A stretch of 46,682 nt of DNA from Bacteroides sp. Its GTDB lineage: Bacteria; Bacteroidota; Bacteroidia; Bacteroidales; Bacteroidaceae. Shown here one piece after another: positions 1-7,009 of the stretch. The translations under genes and the position numbers were made by a program. Location: NCBI GenBank assembly GCA_017630035.1, contig JAGBWA010000070.1, positions 1 to 46,682 of the forward strand, in the 5' to 3' direction. Each line of letters opens with the position of its first letter. Positions within the stretch are counted from its first letter, which is position 1. The notes under the pieces were generated by a model that saw nothing but the letters and a program-made list of their open reading frames with translations, ran no database searches and was not told the origin of the DNA.

Positions 1-1052
1 AACAGCTTTTTTTTATCCCCTCGTTGCGGTACGGTAAACGTTACGTTTTTCAGCTCCATCTTCATTTCGAAGGGTACTATTATCTCTTGCGAATGGCTTT
101 TGTACCTATCACGCATTTCAACAATACCCAATTCGAGCAATTCTTCCTTTGTTTCGTCCAACTTCTTCTTGTATACAAATGTAAACGCTTGATTTATAGC
201 ACCATTCGTTATGTGCAGATAGTTAATAAATACCGAAGATTTATCCAAATCTTCCTCTATGCTAAATACATCGATATTATGAAGAATGTTACTTACAACC
301 TCCGATTTGCTGCGATAATTCTCTAAAAGCAGATATCGTTCTTTTGTCTTCTGTGCTTCTTCAAATCGCAGATTATCAGCATGTTCCTGCATTTCCTTGT
401 ATAATTTCCTGCTTAAATCTTGCGTATTTCCTTTAAGGATTTCCTTGATTTCTTCGATATTCTTCAAGTATTCCTCATGATTTTGTTTCCCGATACAAGG
501 TCCTGCACAATTTTTGATGTGATACTCTAAGCAAACATTAAACTTTCCACTCCGAATATTCTCGGGCGTTAAGTTTAAATTGCACGTGCGTAAGGGGTAT
601 AGATGTTTGATAAGATCGAGCAATGCGTACATACTTGGAAGATGACTGTACGGGCCATAATAACTCGACCCATTGCGAATGATTTTACGCGTCTTGAATA
701 CCCTTGGAAAGTATTCATTTTGCACGCAAATACTGGGGTAGGTTTTATCATCTTTCAGCAGTACGTTATAGCGCGGTTTATACTTCTTGATAAGGTTGTT
801 TTCCAATAGCAGTGCATCCTCTTCCGAGTTGACAATAATATAGCGGATATCGGCTATTTTACTAACCAATACCCGCGTTTTACCCGGTTCGTGTTCCCTA
901 TTAAAATAGGATGAAACACGACGTTTCAGATTCTTCGCTTTGCCTACGTAAATAATGGTTCCTTCGCTATTCAGATATTGATATATACCCGGCCCCTCGG
1001 GTAGGTTTTGTACTATCCCTTTTAGGTAGTCTGATGTGCGAAGTTCTTCCAT
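1..1052 (-). CDS. uvrC: UvrABC excinuclease subunit C, N-terminal part (cut by window edge)
   Basis: The reverse strand stays open from an ATG at 1052 to the window edge, giving about 350 residues, roughly the first 60% of a typical UvrC of about 600. UvrC makes the two incisions around bulky lesions after UvrA/UvrB loading. The GIY-YIG nuclease domain is visible early (PGIYQYLN near residues 20-30, then IIYVGKAKNLKRRV). It is followed by the conserved Cys-containing stretch CLEYHIKNCAGPCIG near residues 172-186 and a UVR (UvrB-binding) segment near residues 205-240 (KLYKEMQEHADNLRFEEAQ). The RNase H-like C-terminal nuclease and HhH domains lie outside the window. The gene starts 6 bases after the apt stop codon, so it is very probably co-transcribed with apt and mnmG. 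No separate promoter is visible. Confidence 0.96.
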   Translation of the reverse strand, partial: MEELRTSDYLKGIVQNLPEGPGIYQYLNSEGTIIYVGKAKNLKRRVSSYFNREHEPGKTRVLVSKIADIRYIIVNSEEDALLLENNLIKKYKPRYNVLLKDDKTYPSICVQNEYFPRVFKTRKIIRNGSSYYGPYSHLPSMYALLDLIKHLYPLRTCNLNLTPENIRSGKFNVCLEYHIKNCAGPCIGKQNHEEYLKNIEEIKEILKGNTQDLSRKLYKEMQEHADNLRFEEAQKTKERYLLLENYRSKSEVVSNILHNIDVFSIEEDLDKSSVFINYLHITNGAINQAFTFVYKKKLDETKEELLELGIVEMRDRYKSHSQEIIVPFEMKMELKNVTFTVPQRGDKKKL

Positions 1053-1058
1053 TTCAGC

Positions 1059-1583
1059 TTACATAATCAGTACAGATTCCACCTCTACATCTTTGTCGAA
1101 GATTGCCTTGCCATTCAATTCTTCCAACTCGATGAGGAAGTTTACCATAACCTTTTTTGGATTCATCTGTTTCACCAAGTTGCATGCAGCTTTCATAGTG
1201 CCGCCAGTTGCTAAAAGGTCATCGTGTAGAAGTACTACATCCTCTTCACAGATGGCATCTTTGTGCATTTGGATTGTATCTGTTCCATATTCTTTTGAAT
1301 AGCTTTCTTCGATAGTGTCTGCAGGTAATTTTCCTGGTTTGCGAATGGGTACAAAGCCAGCTCCTAATCGTGCTGCTAACATAGGTCCCATGATGAAACC
1401 TCTCGATTCAATACCTACCACCTTTGTGATACCTTTATCCTTGTATGTTTCATAAAGGATATCCGATAGTTCGCTTAATGCTTCTGGATTTTTAAATAAG
1501 GTTGTAACATCATAGAATAGAATGCCCGGTATGGGAAAGTCGGGAATTTCTCGGATGCTTTTCTTTAATGTTTCTTTGCTCAT
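1059..1583 (-). CDS. apt: Adenine phosphoribosyltransferase
   Basis: The 174-residue product matches the usual length of bacterial Apt, which salvages adenine by condensing it with PRPP to give AMP in the cytoplasm. The start is well set (MSKETLKKSIREIPDFPIPG, with the family-typical IPDFPxPGI and FYDVTTL segments). The PRPP-binding loop lies at residues 116-129 (VVLLHDDLLATGGT). GIESRGF near residues 57-63 and RKPGKLP at 81-87 are further family signatures. It sits between mnmG (45 bases upstream, a gap that holds a parS-like site) and uvrC (6 bases downstream), so the order of transcription is mnmG, apt, uvrC. Confidence 0.97.
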   Translation of the reverse strand: MSKETLKKSIREIPDFPIPGILFYDVTTLFKNPEALSELSDILYETYKDKGITKVVGIESRGFIMGPMLAARLGAGFVPIRKPGKLPADTIEESYSKEYGTDTIQMHKDAICEEDVVLLHDDLLATGGTMKAACNLVKQMNPKKVMVNFLIELEELNGKAIFDKDVEVESVLIM

Positions 1584-1603
1584 ATCTATAGAGTTTTTAT
1601 TGA

Positions 1604-1619
1604 TGTTTCACGTGGAACA
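1604..1619. promoter_or_regulatory. parS-type centromere site (ParB/Noc-like box)
   Basis: The 16-mer reads TGTTTCACGTGGAACA on the plus strand and TGTTCCACGTGAAACA on the minus strand. The latter fits the widely conserved bacterial parS consensus TGTTNCACGTGAAACA at every defined position. It fills the short gap between apt and mnmG. ParB loads at such sites to organise origin segregation and SMC loading. No parA or parB gene is in this window. The identification rests on exact match and placement. Confidence 0.85.
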
Positions 1620-1628
1620 TTTATTGCT

Positions 1629-3503
1629 TTATCGACCAGATAATACCAATAATACATTGATGTCACTGGGCGAAACGCCGGGTATGCGACTTGCTTGCGC
1701 TATCGTTTCAGGATCTATTTTGATTAGCTTTTGTCGCGCTTCGGTCGATAGCGATTGTAGGTTAGCGTAATCAAATTTACCTTTAATTTTGATGCTTTCA
1801 AGTCGCGCCAATTTATCGGCTATGATGCGTTCGCGTCCTATGTATCCTTCGTATTTGATTAAGATTTCGGCAGCTTCGATAATCTCTTCCTTGCGGTCGG
1901 TAATCTTATCTAATTGATTCTTGAAGGCATTGACATGTTCGGCAATGTTCTCAATGGTGATTTGTGGGCGGTTGATAAGATCGACGAGCTTGCATCCTTG
2001 GCGAAGTGGGGTAGTGCCTAAGCTTTCGAGCGCAGGATTTATCAAGGCTGCTTTGATGGAATAGGTACGTGCAAATTCGATGATGTTATTTACCGCTTCA
2101 CGCTTCGATTTAAGCAATTCGTAGCGGTCGTTTTTAGCCAATCCCAATTTCCAGGAACGTTCGGTTAGTCGCATATCGGCATCATCCATGCGCAGAAGAA
2201 TGCGATATTCTGCTCGCGATGTAAACATACGATAAGGCTCATCCACGCCTTTGGTTACCAAATCGTCGATTAATACGCCGATATATGCTTCGTCGCGTGC
2301 CAATGTAAACGGCTCACCACCATGACAATTGATGTGCGCATTAATACCCGCAATGATACCTTGTCCGGCGGCTTCTTCGTATCCGGTGGTTCCGTTTACT
2401 TGTCCAGCAAAGAAGAGATTCTTTATTTTCTTCGTTTCCAACGTATGTTTCAGTTGCGTTGGGTCGAAGTAATCATATTCTATTGCATAACCAGGACGAT
2501 AGATTACCATGTCGCGGAAGGCCGGTATTTTCTTTAAAGCCTCAATTTGCACATTCATAGGGAGCGATGAAGAGAATCCGTTCAAGTAAAGTTCTTGTGT
2601 GGTTTCGCCTTCAGGTTCTAAGAATAATTGATGCTGTGGCTTGTCGGGGAAGGTTACGATTTTCGTCTCGATACTTGGACAATAACGGGGCCCTATGCTT
2701 TGAATTTGTCCGTTGAAAAGAGGCGATTCTGCCAATCCGCCTCGTAATATTTCGTGGCACTCTTCGTTGGTGAAGCATGTCCAACAAGGCAATTGCTTCA
2801 AGTGTCTAACACCGGTATTCATGAACGAGAATTTATGGAAATCGGCTTCTCCTTCTTGAATTTCCATATCTTCGTAGTGTACGCTGCGTCCATCGATTCT
2901 TACCGGTGTTCCTGTCTTCATGCGTCCATAGCCGATGCCGTGAGCCGCGATGGATTCGGTCAATTTGTAACTTGCCGGCTCTGCCATTCGTCCGCCGGGA
3001 AGCATGTTACTACCTATGTGCATCAATCCATTCAGGAAGGTTCCGGCCGTTACGATTACGCATTTTGCATGAAACGTTACTCCCCATACCGTTTTTACGC
3101 CTCTCACCTCGCCATCTTCAACGAGTAGTTCGCAAACGGTGTCTTGCCAAATGTGTAGGTTGGGAATGTTTTCTAAGATTTCTCGCCATGCCCAGATAAA
3201 TTTCCCGCGGTCGCATTGAGCGCGAGGGCTCCACATAGCGGGGCCTTTCGACCTATTCAGTATGCGAAATTGAATAGCTGTAGTGTCGGTTACCAATCCG
3301 GTATATCCGCCTAATGCGTCAATCTCGCGTACAATTTGCCCTTTTGCAATACCGCCAATAGCCGGATTACAACTCATTTGGGCTATCTTGTTCATATCCA
3401 TTGTTATAAGGCAAGTCTTCGATCCAAGGTTAGCCGAAGCAGCAGCAGCCTCACATCCGGCATGACCGGCCCCAATCACTATGACGTCGTAATTAAAATC
3501 CAT
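1629..3503 (-). CDS. mnmG: tRNA uridine-34 5-carboxymethylaminomethyl modification enzyme MnmG (GidA)
   Basis: The product is 624 residues, normal for MnmG. With MnmE it installs the cmnm5 group on U34 of tRNAs reading purine-ending codons, using FAD and methylene-tetrahydrofolate. The start at 3503 gives MDFNYDVIVIGAGHAGCEAA, so the FAD dinucleotide-binding motif falls at residues 11-17 as expected; 12 more codons upstream are open but overlap the promoter. The cysteine-containing segment MSCNPAIGGIAKGQIVREID and the C-terminal helical domain (SRIPGVSPSDINVLLVL) are intact. A -7 box TATCTTTG lies 18 bases before the ATG. It leads the mnmG-apt-uvrC unit. The tRNA partner enzyme gene mnmA is also in this window, about 32 kb away. 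Confidence 0.97.
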   Translation of the reverse strand: MDFNYDVIVIGAGHAGCEAAAASANLGSKTCLITMDMNKIAQMSCNPAIGGIAKGQIVREIDALGGYTGLVTDTTAIQFRILNRSKGPAMWSPRAQCDRGKFIWAWREILENIPNLHIWQDTVCELLVEDGEVRGVKTVWGVTFHAKCVIVTAGTFLNGLMHIGSNMLPGGRMAEPASYKLTESIAAHGIGYGRMKTGTPVRIDGRSVHYEDMEIQEGEADFHKFSFMNTGVRHLKQLPCWTCFTNEECHEILRGGLAESPLFNGQIQSIGPRYCPSIETKIVTFPDKPQHQLFLEPEGETTQELYLNGFSSSLPMNVQIEALKKIPAFRDMVIYRPGYAIEYDYFDPTQLKHTLETKKIKNLFFAGQVNGTTGYEEAAGQGIIAGINAHINCHGGEPFTLARDEAYIGVLIDDLVTKGVDEPYRMFTSRAEYRILLRMDDADMRLTERSWKLGLAKNDRYELLKSKREAVNNIIEFARTYSIKAALINPALESLGTTPLRQGCKLVDLINRPQITIENIAEHVNAFKNQLDKITDRKEEIIEAAEILIKYEGYIGRERIIADKLARLESIKIKGKFDYANLQSLSTEARQKLIKIDPETIAQASRIPGVSPSDINVLLVLSGR

Positions 3504-3521
3504 ATCTGTTATTTTATTGCG

Positions 3522-3529
3522 CAAAGATA
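3522..3529 (-). promoter_or_regulatory. -7 promoter box for mnmG-apt-uvrC
   Basis: TATCTTTG on the minus strand, 18 bases before the mnmG ATG. Its position supports the start at 3503 rather than the longer open frame. Confidence 0.65.
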
Positions 3530-3579
3530 GTATAAACAAAGGGGATATGAAAAATCCTTTGTATTCATTTTTAGTGAGT

Positions 3580-3999
3580 TTATTCCGCGAGCATGCTTAA
3601 TGCTTGATTCTCAGCTTGTTCCATTATTTCTCGTTCGCCTGGTCCTTTGTCGTTTATGCCGCAAAGGTGCAGGATGCCATGAATGATAACACGGTGTAAT
3701 TCACGATGATAGTCATTGTTTGCAAATTGTTCGGCATTGGTTTGTATGGTGTCCAAGCTGATAAACAAATCGCCACTGATACGATTTCCCTCGGTATAGT
3801 CGAAGTTAATGATATCGGTGTAGTAGTCGTGTTGCAGATATTGGCGGTTCACCTCCAAGATGCGCTCGTCCGAGCAGAAGATATAGGCAATGTCGCCCAC
3901 TTTCTTGCCATACGATGCGGCCACTTGCTTAATCCATTCGCTCACCTCACGTCGTTTGATGGGTGGCATGCTTACGTTTTCTGTTTGATAACTTATCAT
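3580..3999 (-). CDS. ybeY: Endoribonuclease YbeY (16S rRNA maturation factor)
   Basis: The product is 139 residues starting MISYQTENVSMPPIKRREVS. The frame is open further upstream, but that part overlaps the end of spmAB and has no YbeY similarity. YbeY is a metal-dependent single-strand RNase needed for 16S rRNA 3' end processing and ribosome quality control. The metal-site segment is at residues 107-117 (HGILHLCGIND). The family pattern is HGxLHLxGxDH; here the first two histidines (H107, H111) are present, while the third position is Asp117 instead of His. The gene starts 5 bases after the spmAB stop codon, so it is probably translated from the same mRNA. The next gene downstream, mnmG, has its own promoter. 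Confidence 0.93.
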   Translation of the reverse strand: MISYQTENVSMPPIKRREVSEWIKQVAASYGKKVGDIAYIFCSDERILEVNRQYLQHDYYTDIINFDYTEGNRISGDLFISLDTIQTNAEQFANNDYHRELHRVIIHGILHLCGINDKGPGEREIMEQAENQALSMLAE

Positions 4000-4004
4000 A
4001 TATG

Positions 4005-5237
4005 CTATGTAAAAAATAGGTAACTGATGATGATGGCGGCTATGATACCCGAGAAGTCGGCAATCAATCCGCAAGTAACGGCATTGCGTGTTTTCGAGAT
4101 ACCTACACTGCCGAAATAGACGGCAAGGATATAGAACGTAGTATCCGATGCACCACGAGCTACGCACGACATTCGTCCCACTAACGAATCGGCACCATAC
4201 GTTTGCATTGTGTCTATCATTAATCCGTTGGCACCGCTTCCGCTAAGCGATTTCATTAGTGCCGTTGGGAGTGCTCCTACAAAGGTGGTATCTACGCCGC
4301 ACAAACCAACTAAATAGCCGATGCCATTTACAATGATATCCATGGCTCCCGATGCGCGAAAAACAGCGATTCCAACGAGAAAAGCTACCAAATACGGAAT
4401 GATGCGAATGGCGGTAGTGAATCCTTCTTTCGCACCTTCGATAAACGAGTCGTACACGTTTATTCGTTTGCGTACACCCCAAAGAATAAAGGTTAGGATA
4501 ATGGAGAATAGCAACACGTTTGCTACCAATGTAGAGTAAACGCCCATCTCGTCGCGCCCCACTTGAGTAAACAACCAGATGATAGCGGCAAAGAAAATAC
4601 TTATACCACCGATAAGCATCAGTATGGGCTTGTTCAGCAGGTTAATGCGTTGCGATATACTGACGGTTGTTACGCCGACAATGGTCGAAAAGGCGGTTGT
4701 GAGTAGGGTAGGTATAAAGATGTCAGTAGGTTGTGCAGCCCCCATTTGCGAGCGATACATCATAATGCTGACGGGTATCAATATCAACCCCGAAGTGTTG
4801 ATAACCAAGAACATAATCATCGGATTGCTGGCCGTATCCTTCTTTGGATTCAACTCTTGCAACTCCTTCATTGCCTTCAATCCCATGGGCGTGGCAGCAT
4901 TGTCGAGACCTAACATATTGGCCGACAGATTCATAAAGATAGAACCCATAGCAGGATGACCCTTAGGAATGTCGGGGAAAAGCTTGCAGAATACAGGACT
5001 TAACCAATTGGATAGCGCATTTATCATACCACTATTTTCGCCTATCTTCATAATGCCAAGCCATAGCGATAAGATACCCGTAAGGCCTAATGAGATTTCG
5101 AAAGCCGACTTCGACGAGTCGAACGTAGCATTAATCAGTTCGGTAAAGATGTTCATGTCGCCGGTGAACAACAGTTTACCCATCGCCACAATAAAGGCAA
5201 TCACAAAGAATGCTATCCAAATATAGTTTAATACCAT
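4005..5237 (-). CDS. Fused SpmA-SpmB-type membrane protein (nucleoside recognition/Gate domains)
   Basis: The 410-residue polytopic membrane protein has many hydrophobic segments. The N-terminal half (about residues 1-200) resembles spore maturation protein SpmA (MGSIFMNLSANMLGLDNAATP, then NPMIMFLVINTSGLILIPVS). The C-terminal part (about 260-410) resembles SpmB (GAKEGFTTAIRIIPYLVAFL, then SGSGANGLMIDTM and RMSCVARGASDTTFYILAVY). In Firmicutes these are two separate genes acting in spore core dehydration. Single-chain fusions are common in non-sporulating Bacteroidota, where their role is unknown; a transporter of small molecules is a reasonable guess. A -7 box (TACTTTTG) lies 25 bases upstream. 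ybeY follows after 5 bases. Confidence 0.92.
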   Translation of the reverse strand: MVLNYIWIAFFVIAFIVAMGKLLFTGDMNIFTELINATFDSSKSAFEISLGLTGILSLWLGIMKIGENSGMINALSNWLSPVFCKLFPDIPKGHPAMGSIFMNLSANMLGLDNAATPMGLKAMKELQELNPKKDTASNPMIMFLVINTSGLILIPVSIMMYRSQMGAAQPTDIFIPTLLTTAFSTIVGVTTVSISQRINLLNKPILMLIGGISIFFAAIIWLFTQVGRDEMGVYSTLVANVLLFSIILTFILWGVRKRINVYDSFIEGAKEGFTTAIRIIPYLVAFLVGIAVFRASGAMDIIVNGIGYLVGLCGVDTTFVGALPTALMKSLSGSGANGLMIDTMQTYGADSLVGRMSCVARGASDTTFYILAVYFGSVGISKTRNAVTCGLIADFSGIIAAIIISYLFFT

Positions 5238-5262
5238 AACTTATATACGATTTCTATTTCTG

Positions 5263-5270
5263 CAAAAGTA
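5263..5270 (-). promoter_or_regulatory. -7 promoter box for spmAB-ybeY
   Basis: TACTTTTG on the minus strand, 25 bases before the spmAB ATG. It is back to back with the box of the divergent gene at 5338. Confidence 0.6.
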
Positions 5271-5304
5271 GTGTAAAGTTTCCATTTGTTACGAAGATTT
5301 TTCG

Positions 5305-5312
5305 TAATTTTG
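5305..5312 (+). promoter_or_regulatory. -7 promoter box for the AlkD-like gene
   Basis: TAATTTTG, 25 bases before the ATG at 5338. A TTTG at 5285-5288 is a possible -33 element with 16-base spacing, slightly short. Confidence 0.55.
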
Positions 5313-5337
5313 CTTTATCAATTAAAAAACAGCCGTG

Positions 5338-6078
5338 ATGAGCCAGTTGACAAACGAAATAATAAACCGCTTAGAGCAATTCTCTACACCGGAGAAGAAG
5401 CTGATTCTTCCTCGTTTCTTCAAGACGGGGAAGGGCCAGTATGGCGAAGGCGATCAATTTCTGGGTGTAGTGGTGCCCTATACTCGCCAAGTGGCTAAGG
5501 AGTATAAGCACATTCCCTTTCAAGCGATGGCCGAATTGTTACAAAGCCCTTGGCATGAAGCCAGGCTTTGCGCATTGTTGATGCTGGTCGAACGATTCAA
5601 AAAGAGCGATGAAACCGAGCGAAAGCACATTTTCGACTTCTACCTCACCCAAACCGCTCACATCAATAATTGGGATTTAGTCGATTTATCGGCACCGGGC
5701 ATTGTAGGCGAATACTTGAAGTTGAAGCCCGAACGCGAGCAACGCCAAGTGTTGTACAAGCTATCCGATAGCCCCCTGCTTTGGGATCAACGAATAGCCA
5801 TTGTATCTACCTTTACATTCATCAGAAATCGCGATTTCATCGATACAATCATCCTTTCCGAGCGTTTTCTAAACAGATACCTTTCCCTACCTAAACCAAC
5901 GATGCACGACTTGATGCAGAAGGCCATCGGATGGATGCTTCGCGAGATGGGTAAGCGCGATAAGGATATGTTGCTACAATTCTTGGAGAAACATGCCACT
6001 ACCATGCCTCGCACCATGTTGCGCTACGCCATCGAAAAATTTTCTGAAGAAGAGCGGCATGATTTTATGAAACGATAG
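5338..6078 (+). CDS. DNA alkylation repair protein (AlkD-like HEAT-repeat glycosylase)
   Basis: The product is 246 residues from the ATG at 5338; a GTG codon directly in front could add one residue. AlkD-type enzymes are all-helical HEAT-like repeat glycosylases that remove positively charged alkylpurines such as 3- and 7-methylguanine/adenine derivatives without base flipping. The sequence shows the family's opening region with FFKTGKGQYGEGDQFLGVVV near residues 27-46. The aromatic/acidic segment INNWDLVDLSAPGIVG near residues 108-123 (family pattern NWDxxD) carries the catalytic-site Trp and Asp. RYAIEKFSEEER lies close to the C terminus. The gene is divergent from spmAB and is followed by a DUF937-like gene that has its own promoter box. 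Confidence 0.9.
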   Translation: MSQLTNEIINRLEQFSTPEKKLILPRFFKTGKGQYGEGDQFLGVVVPYTRQVAKEYKHIPFQAMAELLQSPWHEARLCALLMLVERFKKSDETERKHIFDFYLTQTAHINNWDLVDLSAPGIVGEYLKLKPEREQRQVLYKLSDSPLLWDQRIAIVSTFTFIRNRDFIDTIILSERFLNRYLSLPKPTMHDLMQKAIGWMLREMGKRDKDMLLQFLEKHATTMPRTMLRYAIEKFSEEERHDFMKR

Positions 6079-6089
6079 CTGCTTTTTAT

Positions 6090-6097
6090 TACCTTTG
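6090..6097 (+). promoter_or_regulatory. -7 promoter box for the DUF937-like gene
   Basis: TACCTTTG, 29 bases before the ATG at 6127. It overlaps an alternative GTG start (6097) and so argues for the ATG. Confidence 0.6.
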
Positions 6098-6126
6098 TGC
6101 AAAATTCACTAAATACATGTAATACT

Positions 6127-6576
6127 ATGTCACAATTACTCGATTTAATTAAGAACCAAGTAGCTGAATCTATTTCAGACAAGTTGTCTATCTCGGACAA
6201 TCAAAAGAATGACGTTTTCAACGGAGTATCATCATCTATCTTCGATAGTATCAAGCAAACAGCTTCGGAAGAGGGAGGTATTGGCCAATTAATGTCGCTT
6301 TTCACCGGTAAGACATCGGCTTCGGCAAGCCCGGTAAGTGCGCTTGCGGCAAGTATGTTCAAGAAGAACATCGCTTCAAAGCTCGGATTGTCGGATTCTA
6401 TTTCCGATATGGTGGTGAAGTTTATCCCCGTAATCATCGAAAAATTCACGAAGAAAGCCAACGATGACGATGGCATCGACGTAGGCGATTTGCTCTCATC
6501 TCTGGGTGGCGGCTCTTCGTTGGCCGATGGCTTGAAGAAAGCAGCCGGCGGCATCTTAGGCGGTTTGTTTAAGTAA
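6127..6576 (+). CDS. Small DUF937-like protein, glycine-rich C terminus
   Basis: The product is 149 residues starting MSQLLDLIKNQVAESISDKL. It has no signal peptide and no clear membrane span. It begins with an amphipathic helix, has a Ser/Ala-rich middle (GKTSASASPVSALAASMF) and an acidic patch (KKANDDDGIDVGDLLSSL), and ends in a Gly-rich tail (AAGGILGGLFK). This organisation resembles the DUF937/YidB type of uncharacterised bacterial protein, but the assignment is by general character and not by a firm motif. Its function is unknown. A strong hairpin begins at the last base of the stop codon and ends the unit. Confidence 0.8.
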   Translation: MSQLLDLIKNQVAESISDKLSISDNQKNDVFNGVSSSIFDSIKQTASEEGGIGQLMSLFTGKTSASASPVSALAASMFKKNIASKLGLSDSISDMVVKFIPVIIEKFTKKANDDDGIDVGDLLSSLGGGSSLADGLKKAAGGILGGLFK

Positions 6577-6612
6577 AATAAGAAGGGCGACATTTTGTCG
6601 CCCTTCTTATTT
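6576..6612. terminator. Perfect 17-bp hairpin terminator
   Basis: Arms 6576-6592 and 6596-6612 are perfectly complementary around a 3-base T loop, with a GC-rich centre (GGGCGACA / TGTCGCCC) and A/T-rich ends. It can work in both directions. Nothing annotated ends on the minus strand here, which is one reason to suspect a minus-strand RNA (see findings). Confidence 0.85.
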
Positions 6613-6686
6613 ATTTACCCCATTCTATCCACTAATCAGGAATACTAGGGAAATGGTCATAACCTCTAGTTACTTTAATTTGTGAG

Positions 6687-6694
6687 CAAAGATA
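6687..6694 (-). promoter_or_regulatory. Orphan -7 box facing the 6576-6612 hairpin
   Basis: TATCTTTG on the minus strand. A TTTC 19 bases upstream could serve as a -33 element. No gene lies downstream on this strand before the hairpin, so it may drive a small RNA of about 100 nt. Confidence 0.35.
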
Positions 6695-6755
6695 ATTATA
6701 ACCACGCAAAAAAGAAATAGCAGCGCTAAATAAACTGAAAACTGAAATAACTGAT

Positions 6756-6779
6756 ATATTTTCCCTTAACGGAAAATAT
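6756..6779. repeat. CCTTAA-family palindrome, copy 1
   Basis: Arms ATATTTTCC (6756-6764) and GGAAAATAT (6771-6779) flank the divergent core CTTAAC. Related copies lie at 20357-20400, 38853-38890 and 44497-44530. Confidence 0.65.
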
Positions 6780-6837
6780 TTTTTTAGTTAATGGAAAATA
6801 TTAAAAGCCGTTTTCCGCCGAACGAAATGCGTAGCTG

Positions 6838-6855
6838 CACCGAACGCATTCGGTG
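6838..6855. repeat. GAACGCATTC hairpin element, copy A
   Basis: CACCGAA-CGCA-TTCGGTG is a 7-bp stem with loop CGCA. Copy B at 20313-20330 has the same loop with a compensatory G-C/C-G swap in the stem. GTGGATGCACGGAA (6853-6866), which follows it here, also occurs identically at 20306-20319. Confidence 0.75.
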
Positions 6856-6979
6856 GATGCACGGAATGAATATGGTAGTTCTTTCATAAAAAAGGATGAG
6901 TTTTGACTAAAGAGGCATCTTTACCAATGGCATGTGTAAAATAAATAGCCGTGCTATTCCTTTGTTTCACTTTTTCGTG

Positions 6980-6987
6980 TATCTTTG
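6980..6987 (+). promoter_or_regulatory. -7 promoter box for ruvB
   Basis: TATCTTTG, 22 bases before the ruvB ATG at 7010. Confidence 0.65.
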
Positions 6988-7009
6988 CTTCGCAAACCAT
7001 TGTATTGCT

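Larger units (their letters stand above)
6613..7009. other. Non-coding gap before ruvB, with repeats
   Basis: No credible gene is seen. The gap holds an orphan minus-strand -7 box (6687-6694), an A/T-rich palindrome of the CCTTAA family (6756-6779) with a related TTAATGGAAAATATT stretch at 6787-6801, a CACCGAA-CGCA-TTCGGTG hairpin (6838-6855), and the ruvB promoter. The repeats recur in the gap at 20138-20457. Confidence 0.7.

Noticed and set aside
1522..1770. Plus-strand open frame containing the peptide MFHVEH
   Set aside because: It lies over the ends of apt and mnmG; the peptide is simply the translation of the parS-like site.
6613..7009. tRNA, riboswitch or mobile-element remnant in the ruvB gap
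   Set aside because: No cloverleaf, no riboswitch core and no transposase fragment could be recognised.
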